From Nocardia rosealba (GTDB lineage Bacteria; Actinomycetota; Actinomycetes; Mycobacteriales; Mycobacteriaceae): a stretch of DNA of 64,000 bases. The stretch lies in the NCBI RefSeq assembly GCF_020216065.1, contig NZ_JAIWNA010000001.1:310001-374000 (forward strand), written 5' to 3'. Below the pieces are notes generated by a model that was not told the DNA's origin, did not search any database, and saw only the letters and a program-made list of their open reading frames with translations. Positions 56,648-64,000 of this stretch are shown piece by piece; within the stretch, counting starts at the first letter, position 1, and every line of letters starts with the position of its first letter. Made by a program: the position numbers and the translations under genes.

Positions 56648-59600
56648 GTGCTAGACGTCAACTTCTTCGATGAACTCCGGATCGGCCTGGCCTCTGCCGA
56701 AGACATTCGCAACTGGTCCTACGGCGAGGTCAAGAAGCCGGAGACCATCAACTACCGCACGCTCAAGCCGGAGAAGGACGGGCTCTTCTGCGAGAAGATC
56801 TTCGGCCCCACCCGGGACTGGGAGTGCTACTGCGGCAAGTACAAGCGCGTCCGCTTCAAGGGCATCATCTGTGAGCGCTGTGGCGTCGAGGTGACTCGCG
56901 CCAAGGTGCGTCGTGAGCGCATGGGCCACATCGAGCTGGCCGCACCCGTCACTCACATCTGGTACTTCAAGGGCGTTCCGTCGCGCTTGGGTTACCTGCT
57001 GGACCTGGCGCCGAAGGATCTCGAGAAGATCATCTACTTCGCCGCCTACGTCATCGTCGGTGTCGACGAGGAGCTGCGCCACAACGAGCTCAGCACCCTC
57101 GAGGCCGAGATGGAGGTCGAGAAGAAGGCTGTCGCCGATCAGCGCGACGCCGATCTCGAGGCCCGCGCGCAGAAGCTCGAGGCCGACCTGGCCGAGCTGG
57201 AGGCCGAGGGCGCCAAGTCCGACGTGCGCCGCAAGGTCAAGGACGGCGGCGAGCGCGAGATGCGTCAGCTGCGTGACCGCGCCCAGCGCGAACTGGATCG
57301 TCTCGACGAGATCTGGACCACCTTCACCAAGCTGTCGGTCAAGCAGCTCATCGTCGACGAGGTGCTCTACCGCGAGCTCGTCGACCGTTACGGCGAGTAC
57401 TTCACCGGTGCCATGGGTGCGGAGTCCATCCAGAAGCTGATGGAGAACTTCGACATCGACGCCGAGGCCGAGTCGCTGCGCGAGACCATCCGCAGCGGTA
57501 AGGGCCAGAAGAAGCTGCGTGCGCTCAAGCGCCTCAAGGTCGTCGCGGCTTTCCAGGCCAACGGCAACTCGCCCATGGGCATGGTGCTCGACGCTGTTCC
57601 GGTGATCCCGCCGGAGCTGCGCCCGATGGTTCAGCTCGACGGTGGCCGCTTCGCCACCTCCGACCTGAACGACCTGTACCGCCGCGTGATCAACCGCAAC
57701 AACCGCCTCAAGCGACTGATCGATCTGGGTGCGCCCGAGATCATCGTCAACAACGAGAAGCGGATGCTGCAGGAGTCCGTCGACGCACTGTTCGACAACG
57801 GTCGTCGTGGTCGCCCGGTCACCGGTCCGGGTAACCGCCCGCTGAAGTCGCTGAGCGATCTGCTCAAGGGCAAGCAGGGTCGTTTCCGTCAGAACCTGCT
57901 CGGTAAGCGAGTCGACTACTCGGGCCGTTCGGTCATCGTGGTCGGTCCGCAGCTGAAGCTGCACCAGTGTGGTCTGCCGAAGCTGATGGCGCTCGAGCTG
58001 TTCAAGCCGTTCGTCATGAAGCGTCTGGTGGATCTCAACCACGCGCAGAACATCAAGTCCGCCAAGCGGATGGTCGAGCGTCAGCGTCCCCAGGTGTGGG
58101 ATGTCCTCGAAGAGGTCATCGCCGAGCACCCGGTGATGCTGAACCGTGCGCCCACCCTGCACCGCCTGGGTATCCAGGCCTTCGAGCCGCAGCTGGTGGA
58201 AGGCAAGGCCATCCAGCTGCACCCGCTGGTGTGTGAGGCGTTCAACGCCGACTTCGACGGTGACCAGATGGCCGTGCACCTTCCGCTGTCGGCGGAGGCG
58301 CAGGCCGAGGCGCGCATCCTGATGCTGTCGTCGAACAACATCCTGTCCCCGGCGTCGGGTCGCCCGCTGGCGATGCCGCGTCTGGACATGGTGACCGGCC
58401 TGTTCTACCTGACTCGTCTCGACGAGAACGGTGTCGGCACCTACAAGGCCGGCGGCAAGGACACCCCGGAGTTCGGTGTGTACTCCTCGCCCGCCGAGGC
58501 GCAGATGGCCGTCGACCGCGGTGAGCTCACCGTGCGTTCGATGATCAAGGTGCGGCTCACCGAGCAGCGCCCGCCGAAGGAGATCGAGGCGGAGCTGTTC
58601 CCCGAGGGCTGGCACCGTGGCGATGCCTGGCTCGCCGAGACCACGCTCGGTCGCGTGATCTTCAACGAGCTGCTCCCGGCGGACTACGCGTTCATCAACG
58701 AGCCGATGCCGAAGAAGCGTCAGGCCACGATCATCAACGATCTGGCCGAGCGCTACCCGATGATCGTCGTCGCCCAGACCGTCGACAAGCTCAAGGACGC
58801 CGGCTTCTACTGGGCCACGCGTTCGGGTGTCACCGTCTCCATGTCGGACGTGCTCGTTCCGCCGGAGAAGGCCGACATCATGGAGCGCTACGAGGGCATG
58901 GCCGACCAGATCGAGAAGAAGTACCAGCGTGGTGCTCTCGATCACCAGGAGCGCAACAACGCCCTGGTCAAGATCTGGCAGGAAGCGACCGAAGAGGTCG
59001 GTGCGGCGCTGCGCACCCACTACCCGGCCGACAACCCGATCATCACGATCGTCGACTCGGGTGCCACGGGTAACTTCACCCAGACCCGTACCCTCGCCGG
59101 TATGAAGGGCCTGGTGACGAACCCGAAGGGTGAGTTCATCCCGCGCCCGATCAAGTCCTCGTTCCGTGAGGGCCTGACCGTGCTCGAGTACTTCATCAAC
59201 ACCCACGGTGCTCGTAAGGGTCTGGCCGACACCGCGCTTCGTACCGCCGACTCGGGTTACCTGACCCGTCGTCTGGTCGACGTCTCGCAGGACGTCATCG
59301 TGCGCGAGCACGACTGTGGCACCGAGCGCGGCATCGTGGTGCCGATCGCGGAGAAGCAGGCCGACGGCACGATCATCCGTGACGCGCATGTGGAGACCTC
59401 GACCTTCGCCCGCACCCTGGCACAGGATGCGGTCGACGCGAACGGCAACGTCATCGTGGCGAAGGGCGCCGACCTCGGCGACCCCGCGCTCGAGGCGCTG
59501 CTCGAGGCCGGTATCACCGAGGTGAAGGTCCGCTCCGTGCTGACCTGCACCACCGGCACCGGCGTCTGCGCCACCTGCTACGGCCGTTCGATGGCCACCG

Positions 59601-60601
59601 GCAAGCTGGTCGACATCGGCGAGGCCGTCGGCATCGTCGCCGCCCAGTCCATCGGTGAGCCCGGTACCCAGCTGACCATGCGTACCTTCCACCAGGGTGG
59701 CGTCGCCGGCGACGACATCACCGGTGGTCTGCCGCGTGTTCAGGAGCTCTTCGAGGCCCGTGTCCCCAAGGGCAAGGCGCCGATCGCGGAGGTCTCGGGC
59801 CGGGTGCGGCTCGAGGACGACGACCGCTTCTACAAGATCACGATCATCCCTGATGACGGGTCGGAGGAAGTCGTCTACGACAAGCTCTCGAAGCGTCAGC
59901 GTCTGCGGGTGTTCAAGCACGACGACGGCTCCGAGCGTCTGCTGGCCGACGGTGACCACGTGGAGGTGGGTCAGCAGCTGCTCGAGGGCGCTGCCGATCC
60001 GCACGAGGTGCTGCGCGTGATGGGTCCCCGTCAGGTGCAGGTCCACCTGGTCCACGAGGTCCAGGAGGTCTACCGCTCGCAGGGTGTGTCGATCCACGAC
60101 AAGCACATCGAGGTCATCGTGCGCCAGATGCTGCGTCGCGTGACGATCATCGATTCGGGTGCGACCGAGTTCCTGCCCGGTTCGCTCACCGAGCGCGCCG
60201 AGTTCGAGGCCTCGAACCGTCGCGTGGTCGCCGAGGGTGGCGAGCCCGCCTCCGGTCGTCCGGTGCTGATGGGTATCACCAAGGCGTCGCTGGCCACCGA
60301 TTCGTGGCTGTCGGCGGCCTCCTTCCAGGAGACCACCCGAGTGCTGACGGACGCGGCCATCAACTGCCGCTCGGACAAGCTGATCGGCCTGAAGGAGAAC
60401 GTGATCATCGGTAAGCTCATCCCGGCCGGTACCGGTATCAACCGTTACCGCAACATCCAGGTGCAGCCGACCGAAGAAGCCCGTGCCGCCGCGTACGCGG
60501 TGCCGTCCTACGACGACACCTACTACTCGCCGGACAGCTTCGGCTCCTCCACCGGCGCCGCAGTGCCGCTGGACGACTACGGCTTCAGCGACTACCGCTA
60601 A
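56648..60601 (+). CDS. rpoC: RNA polymerase beta' subunit
   Basis: RpoC (1,317 aa). The zinc ribbon is Cys60, Cys62, Cys75 and Cys78 near the N-terminus; the catalytic NADFDGDQM motif has Asp535, Asp537 and Asp539. The second zinc site contains [13 protein letters not shown] in the C-terminal half. An actinobacterial coiled insert ([20 protein letters not shown]) lies at about residues 150-215. GTG start after GGGGAAAGGAAG. A shortened copy of its 3' end lies 2.3 kb downstream. Confidence 0.97.
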   Translation: MLDVNFFDELRIGLASAEDIRNWSYGEVKKPETINYRTLKPEKDGLFCEKIFGPTRDWECYCGKYKRVRFKGIICERCGVEVTRAKVRRERMGHIELAAPVTHIWYFKGVPSRLGYLLDLAPKDLEKIIYFAAYVIVGVDEELRHNELSTLEAEMEVEKKAVADQRDADLEARAQKLEADLAELEAEGAKSDVRRKVKDGGEREMRQLRDRAQRELDRLDEIWTTFTKLSVKQLIVDEVLYRELVDRYGEYFTGAMGAESIQKLMENFDIDAEAESLRETIRSGKGQKKLRALKRLKVVAAFQANGNSPMGMVLDAVPVIPPELRPMVQLDGGRFATSDLNDLYRRVINRNNRLKRLIDLGAPEIIVNNEKRMLQESVDALFDNGRRGRPVTGPGNRPLKSLSDLLKGKQGRFRQNLLGKRVDYSGRSVIVVGPQLKLHQCGLPKLMALELFKPFVMKRLVDLNHAQNIKSAKRMVERQRPQVWDVLEEVIAEHPVMLNRAPTLHRLGIQAFEPQLVEGKAIQLHPLVCEAFNADFDGDQMAVHLPLSAEAQAEARILMLSSNNILSPASGRPLAMPRLDMVTGLFYLTRLDENGVGTYKAGGKDTPEFGVYSSPAEAQMAVDRGELTVRSMIKVRLTEQRPPKEIEAELFPEGWHRGDAWLAETTLGRVIFNELLPADYAFINEPMPKKRQATIINDLAERYPMIVVAQTVDKLKDAGFYWATRSGVTVSMSDVLVPPEKADIMERYEGMADQIEKKYQRGALDHQERNNALVKIWQEATEEVGAALRTHYPADNPIITIVDSGATGNFTQTRTLAGMKGLVTNPKGEFIPRPIKSSFREGLTVLEYFINTHGARKGLADTALRTADSGYLTRRLVDVSQDVIVREHDCGTERGIVVPIAEKQADGTIIRDAHVETSTFARTLAQDAVDANGNVIVAKGADLGDPALEALLEAGITEVKVRSVLTCTTGTGVCATCYGRSMATGKLVDIGEAVGIVAAQSIGEPGTQLTMRTFHQGGVAGDDITGGLPRVQELFEARVPKGKAPIAEVSGRVRLEDDDRFYKITIIPDDGSEEVVYDKLSKRQRLRVFKHDDGSERLLADGDHVEVGQQLLEGAADPHEVLRVMGPRQVQVHLVHEVQEVYRSQGVSIHDKHIEVIVRQMLRRVTIIDSGATEFLPGSLTERAEFEASNRRVVAEGGEPASGRPVLMGITKASLATDSWLSAASFQETTRVLTDAAINCRSDKLIGLKENVIIGKLIPAGTGINRYRNIQVQPTEEARAAAYAVPSYDDTYYSPDSFGSSTGAAVPLDDYGFSDYR

Positions 60602-60650
60602 GCAGCAACAGCATTCGGCCCCCGCTCGGTTCTCCGTGCGGGGGCCTTTT
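60422..60650 (+). repeat. Direct repeat copy 1: rpoC 3' end plus terminator
   Basis: The functional copy of the repeat. Bases 60422-60492 match 62781-62851 at 65 of 71 positions, including 32 identical bases in a row. Bases 60561-60601 match the following part of the second copy after a 69-base gap, and the terminator hairpins correspond. See the remnant at 62781. Confidence 0.85.
60617..60650. terminator. rpoC intrinsic terminator
   Basis: GGCCCCCGC (60617-60625) and GCGGGGGCC (60638-60646) are followed by TTTT. It ends the rpoB-rpoC transcript and separates it from the AT-richer gene pair. Confidence 0.9.
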
Positions 60651-60697
60651 GCATGTACGATCAGATGAAACCGCAACGAGAAGACGTGGAGTGAAGC

Positions 60698-61873
60698 ATG
60701 CGCATCGTGCACGTGAGCGCGAGTAATTGGCGTAACTTCAAGAACGTAAACTTCGCCATCCGTGACCGTCTTTTCGTCGTCGGTCCGAATGCTGCAGGTA
60801 AGTCGAACCTTCTTGATCTTTTCAGATTCATCGGCGATATTGCCGATACAACGGGTGGAGGGTTATCCGCTGCACTTGACCGACGTGGTGGGCTCGGTAA
60901 AGTTCGAAGCTTGTTCGCTCGCAACAATCGCAAAGGACGTCTGGTTCTAGATTTTGAACTGTTAGAAGGGGATGATCGCTGGCGATACACTTTGGCGGTA
61001 AAGGGTGAGGGAAAAGGGAAGAACAGGCCAATCGTCGAGGAAGAGCGTGTCGAACGAAACGGCGAAGTCCTTCTTCTTCGTCCAGACGAGGCGGACATCG
61101 ACGACCCTGAACGCCTGACTCAGACGCACCTTGAGCAGATATCGGCAAATCAGAAATTTCGCCAGATATCCGAGTATTTCGCCAAAGTTAGATATTTTCA
61201 TCTGGTTCCTCAGGTCATTCGAGACCCAGCTCGTGCTGGGCGAGTCGGCGACCCGTTTGGTGGTGATTTTATTGCGCAGATGAATAGCGTCCAACCGTTG
61301 AAGACCAGAAATGCATGGCTAACGCGGATGCAGACGGCCCTGGTGGCTGCGGTACCGGGCTTTGAAACCCTCGGAATCGAGGTCGATTCAACTGGTCGGC
61401 CACATCTGGTGGCGGGTTATAGAAACTGGATGCCGTCTCCTGCGCGGCATACCGAGGCGGAATTCTCCGACGGAACACTGAGGCTGATCGGTTTGTTATG
61501 GACGCTGGTTAGTGCTCCGGCGAATGGAGGAATTCTGCTACTGGAAGAGCCTGAGCTCTCCTTAAATGCCTCAATTGTCCGTACCCTCCCTACCGTGCTT
61601 GCGACCGTTCAGCGAGATCGAGAACTCCAGGTACTCCTGTCGACTCATGCGCCGGAGTTGCTTGACGACGAGGGGGTAGTTGCGGACGAGGTTCTGGTGC
61701 TTCAAGTTACAAATGATGGCACCAGTGCGACTCTCCTCGCTGATATTCCAGAGTCTATAGACGAAGTGGAGGCCGGAATACCGGTTTCGGATATTGTTCA
61801 GGGATTGATTTCTCCCAAGAATCTGAATGGCTTAATTGAAATCGGGTCAGGACGGTCCGGTCGACGGAAATGA
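60698..61873 (+). CDS. OLD-like AAA/ABC ATPase, probable defence component
   Basis: A 391-residue ATPase of the RecF/SMC-like group used by OLD-family and related defence proteins. The Walker A motif GPNAAGKS is at residues 29-36, the signature-like FSDGTLRLIGL near 256, Walker B LLEEPELSLN at 281-290 and the switch STHAPELL at 315-322. No nuclease or TOPRIM domain is fused. The base composition is visibly AT-richer than the flanking genes (rpoC, fic), with many A/T-ending codons, indicating transfer. Its TGA overlaps the ATG of the next gene (ATGA). Likely senses an invader and controls the partner TOPRIM-like protein. The target is unknown. Confidence 0.85.
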   Translation: MRIVHVSASNWRNFKNVNFAIRDRLFVVGPNAAGKSNLLDLFRFIGDIADTTGGGLSAALDRRGGLGKVRSLFARNNRKGRLVLDFELLEGDDRWRYTLAVKGEGKGKNRPIVEEERVERNGEVLLLRPDEADIDDPERLTQTHLEQISANQKFRQISEYFAKVRYFHLVPQVIRDPARAGRVGDPFGGDFIAQMNSVQPLKTRNAWLTRMQTALVAAVPGFETLGIEVDSTGRPHLVAGYRNWMPSPARHTEAEFSDGTLRLIGLLWTLVSAPANGGILLLEEPELSLNASIVRTLPTVLATVQRDRELQVLLSTHAPELLDDEGVVADEVLVLQVTNDGTSATLLADIPESIDEVEAGIPVSDIVQGLISPKNLNGLIEIGSGRSGRRK

Positions 61874-62448
61874 TAAATGTTGTAGTCGAAGGTGAATCTG
61901 ACCGAGGTATGGCCGAGGCGCTTGTGCGAGCTGCTGGCCGAGAGGTCGGCAAAATTGTCGTAAAGGGTGGGAAGTCGCGGCTAGATCCGCTCGTGCCGAA
62001 CTACAATCGGGCTGCCACCCGATCGTTATGGTTGGTCATGCGAGATTCTGATACTGAGTGTCCTGTTACGCTGCACGCTCGGCTGACTGCGAAGATTGAC
62101 TCTATGTCGCCAAATTTCTTACTGCGTGTAGTGCATCCGATGACTGAAGGCTGGTTGTTGGCCGACCCGGCGGGTTTTGCGGAATATTTCAGTGTGCGAG
62201 TGTCTAGCATCCCACGTGATCCGGATTCTCTGATGCACCCGAAGCAGACGGTTTTGGGATTGTGTGCAAAGTCGAATTCATCCGGAGTGCGGACGGATAT
62301 GGTAGCGCCCGGAGGTCGTCCCGGTCCGCTATATGTATTGCGGATCAATGAGTTCGCCTCGACTCATTGGAATGTGATTGCGGCATCCGAAGTAAGTGAT
62401 AGTTTGCGGCGGGCGGTCGATCGGATTCGGAAATTGCCGGTACTGTAA
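61870..62448 (+). CDS. Small TOPRIM-like protein (DUF4276-like), partner of the ATPase
   Basis: A 192-residue protein. Glu7 in VVVEGESD and the Asp59-x-Asp61 pair in WLVMRDSD give the acidic triad of TOPRIM-type nucleases. The later MTEGWLLADPAGFAEYF matches the E-x-W-LLAD pattern of DUF4276/RloB-like proteins, which occur beside ATPases in abortive-infection loci. A GGKSRLDPL segment lies between. It is translated in overlap with the ATPase gene and shares its AT-rich composition. Probably the effector, cutting nucleic acid when released or activated. Nuclease activity is inference. Confidence 0.75.
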   Translation: MINVVVEGESDRGMAEALVRAAGREVGKIVVKGGKSRLDPLVPNYNRAATRSLWLVMRDSDTECPVTLHARLTAKIDSMSPNFLLRVVHPMTEGWLLADPAGFAEYFSVRVSSIPRDPDSLMHPKQTVLGLCAKSNSSGVRTDMVAPGGRPGPLYVLRINEFASTHWNVIAASEVSDSLRRAVDRIRKLPVL

Positions 62449-62780
62449 CGTGTAGATGGGCCGCTTCGCTGGTGGAGCGTTTGGAGTTGGGTGCGGCTCA
62501 CGGAGTGACCTATAGCGACCGTTTGCTGACAGCGAAGCATCTGAATCTTCCTGCACATCACACAATGCGAACTAGAAGGCTTTCTCCTCAGTTGTTGGTT
62601 GTCTACACGGCCCGCGAACTGTTTAGCGAGCTCGAACCGAACTCGCCGCTACCTGCAGCTGCGTACTGACCCACGACCAACTCGACGTCCTCCTGCGGGC
62701 CCGAGGCCGCTGCTGCGTCAACTGTTCCAAGACCGCGCCGACCTGACCGCGACCCAGAGAACAACGGTGCCTTCGGGTCA
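62449..62780. other. Intergenic region, no intact gene
   Basis: Short open frames occur (for instance 62472-62669) but have no ribosome site and no recognisable domain. A 26-codon stretch around 62667-62744 reads [20 protein letters not shown] in one frame before a stop, which could be a broken HNH or zinc-type gene end. The region is mixed in composition and looks like debris between the defence pair and the rpoC remnant. Confidence 0.4.
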
Positions 62781-62943
62781 CCGGCGGGTACCAGTATTTA
62801 CCGTTACCGCAATATTCAGGTGCAGCCGACCGAAGAAGCCCGTGCCGCCGCAGTGACTCTGGAGGACTACTGCTCAGCGACTACCGCTGACAGTAGCAAG
62901 GTAATAGATTTCGGCCCCCGCTCTCCGGATCGGGGGCCGTTTT
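62781..62943 (+). pseudogene. Decayed second copy of the rpoC 3' end with its terminator
   Basis: Bases 62781-62851 match rpoC 60422-60492 at 65 of 71 positions. A 69-base (23-codon) in-frame deletion follows, then the last part of rpoC resumes at 62851, with a 1-base deletion that shifts the frame (reading [12 protein letters not shown], stop at 62888-62890). A second terminator hairpin GGCCCCCG/CGGGGGCC plus TTTT sits at 62913-62943, like the one after rpoC. It has no start and cannot be expressed as protein. It marks the far boundary of the AT-rich insert. Confidence 0.88.
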
Positions 62944-63017
62944 CGTTCTGATCACCGCTGCCGGTCACTGGTCTGACCATCACCGAGGACGAGTACCGCG
63001 ACCGGTAACGTCCGGCG

Positions 63018-64000
63018 TCAGTTTGCGTTGGCGCGCTTGCCGGTTCGGCGGGCGAAGTCGTCGAGGGCATCGAGGACTTCTCGGGTCTGCCAGAGGCGAT
63101 TGCGGCGCATGCCGGTGAATTCGGTGAGGATGCCCGCGTCGACGAGGGTGCCGATCGCACGCACCGCGTTGGAGTCGGTGATATCCAGGGCTTCGGCGAC
63201 GGTTTTGGCGTCGAAGACCGGTTGGCGCAGCGCGACATCCATCAGTCGCCAGGGGGTAGCGCCTCGGCGGGCTCGGACGACAGCTTCCCAACGGGCGCGG
63301 ATCTGATGGATGTCGTCGACGAGCATCCGGGCGTTGCCGAGTGCGGCAAAGGACGCTTCGGCGACCTGCCGCACGATCGGCGCCGGGTCGCCGGCACGGT
63401 ACGCGGTGAGCGCGCCGAAGTAGTCGTCGACGCGGGTCAGCAAGCCTGCTGCGATGGGAACGGTGACTTGTTCGGTGACGCCTTTGGCCCGAAGCATGGC
63501 GTGCATCAGGGCCCGACCGGTCCTGCCGTTGCCGTCCGTGAAGGGGTGGATCGTTTCGAACTGCGCGTGGGCGATGGCGGTATGTGCCAGCGCAGGGATG
63601 TTGTCACGGCGGATGAAGGCGAGAAGGTCGGCAATCGAGTCCTGAACGCGGTCGTGGTGTGGGGCGACGAAGGCCGCGCCATGGGGGCCGACATTGTCCC
63701 CACCGATCCAGACCTGCTGGTTGCGCCACCGACCCGCCGTGTCGGGTTCGTGGACCATGAGTGCGGCATGTGTCCGCAGGATCAGTTGATCGTCAATGGC
63801 GCCGTCGAGGCTCAACGCCGTCCGCATCGCTCGGACGTTGCCGACGATCTCGACGGCGTTTCGCTGATCACCGCTGCCGATCTCGGCCAACGCAATCGCC
63901 TTCGCGCCCGAGGTGAGATGTTCGATCTGCGAGGACGATGCGGATTCGGTGCGCAGCAGAATCGCCCCGAACGGCGTGAGATCGGCACCGACCAAGGTGT
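63018..64000 (-). CDS. Fic-domain protein (AMPylase-type), N-terminus outside window
   Basis: At least 327 codons are visible; the frame is open to the window edge, and the true start probably lies beyond it, since Fic proteins of this class are about 370 aa. The Fic core is HPFTDGNGRTGR near the middle, with all catalytic residues (His, Asp, Gly-Asn-Gly-Arg). The N-terminal SSSQIEH segment resembles the inhibitory (S/T)xxxE(G/N) motif but has His in place of Gly/Asn. A C-terminal winged helix follows (VAEALDITDSNAVRAIGTLV). Fic enzymes transfer AMP or other groups to protein hydroxyls. Confidence 0.88.
   Translation of the reverse strand, partial: TLVGADLTPFGAILLRTESASSSQIEHLTSGAKAIALAEIGSGDQRNAVEIVGNVRAMRTALSLDGAIDDQLILRTHAALMVHEPDTAGRWRNQQVWIGGDNVGPHGAAFVAPHHDRVQDSIADLLAFIRRDNIPALAHTAIAHAQFETIHPFTDGNGRTGRALMHAMLRAKGVTEQVTVPIAAGLLTRVDDYFGALTAYRAGDPAPIVRQVAEASFAALGNARMLVDDIHQIRARWEAVVRARRGATPWRLMDVALRQPVFDAKTVAEALDITDSNAVRAIGTLVDAGILTEFTGMRRNRLWQTREVLDALDDFARRTGKRANAN

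Noticed and set aside
56651..60712. Very long minus-strand open frame opposite rpoC (1,353 codons), and similar ones opposite rpoB
   Set aside because: High-GC codon bias on the plus strand creates long antisense frames. The encoded sequences are His/Asp/Gly/Arg-rich with no domain, while the plus strand is certain.
60651..62780. Search for an integrase, transposase or terminal inverted repeats explaining the AT-rich insert
   Set aside because: I found none. The only intact genes are the ATPase and TOPRIM-like protein, and the boundaries are rpoC-end copies rather than IS ends, so no mobile element type is named.

Overview
The window is 64 kb of high-GC actinobacterial chromosome, most likely from Nocardia or a close mycolic-acid-forming relative. 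The evidence is the gene order hemL / histidine phosphatase / resA / ccdA / resB / ccsB, then menA-menE-menB-menD-menG-menJ, then tRNAs-rpmG-hadAB-tRNA-Trp-secE-nusG-rplK-rplA-rplJ-rplL-mkl-rpoB-rpoC. It also includes a single-polypeptide HadA-HadB dehydratase, an Mkl/MceG ATPase and a BldC regulator. From memory this follows the Mycobacterium tuberculosis Rv0524-Rv0668 interval with local replacements; species assignment is inference.

Layout. 1-4.1 kb: a partial unknown gene, a serine hydrolase, hemB and small membrane or secreted proteins. 4.2-10.6 kb: a tightly overlapped operon from hemL to ccsB (haem precursor synthesis plus System II cytochrome c maturation), with two tiny linking ORFs. 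10.6-20.8 kb: accessory genes, including a PP2C-like protein, a CmtR-type metal sensor with a cation transporter, an ATP-grasp protein, small secreted proteins, BldC, a Cds1-like enzyme, a reductase-like protein, and an HTH/Clp-N pair with a double palindromic operator. 20.8-28.1 kb: menaquinone genes menA, menE, menB (minus strand) and menD (plus strand). 28.1-35.9 kb: a TetR/aldo-keto reductase divergon and a very large nitrate reductase-diflavin reductase fusion. 36-42.9 kb: menG, mgtA, menJ, a polyprenyl diphosphate synthase, htpX and yajQ. 43-60.6 kb: tRNAs, mycolate dehydratase, secretion and translation genes, an MFS exporter, mkl, rpoB and rpoC.

60.6-64 kb is the most unusual part. 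Just after the rpoC terminator lies a visibly AT-richer pair of overlapping genes: an OLD-like ATPase and a small TOPRIM-like protein. This has the architecture of two-gene phage-defence systems. Behind it is a second, decayed copy of the rpoC 3' end together with a second copy of the rpoC terminator. The pair is therefore bracketed by imperfect direct repeats of the end of an essential gene, as expected for an acquired island. A Fic-family gene follows and runs off the window.

Functionally the window joins haem/cytochrome c maturation and menaquinone synthesis (respiratory chain), mycolate elongation and lipomannan-type glycosylation (envelope), and the core transcription/translation cluster. 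Accessory regulation and one probable defence locus sit among them.
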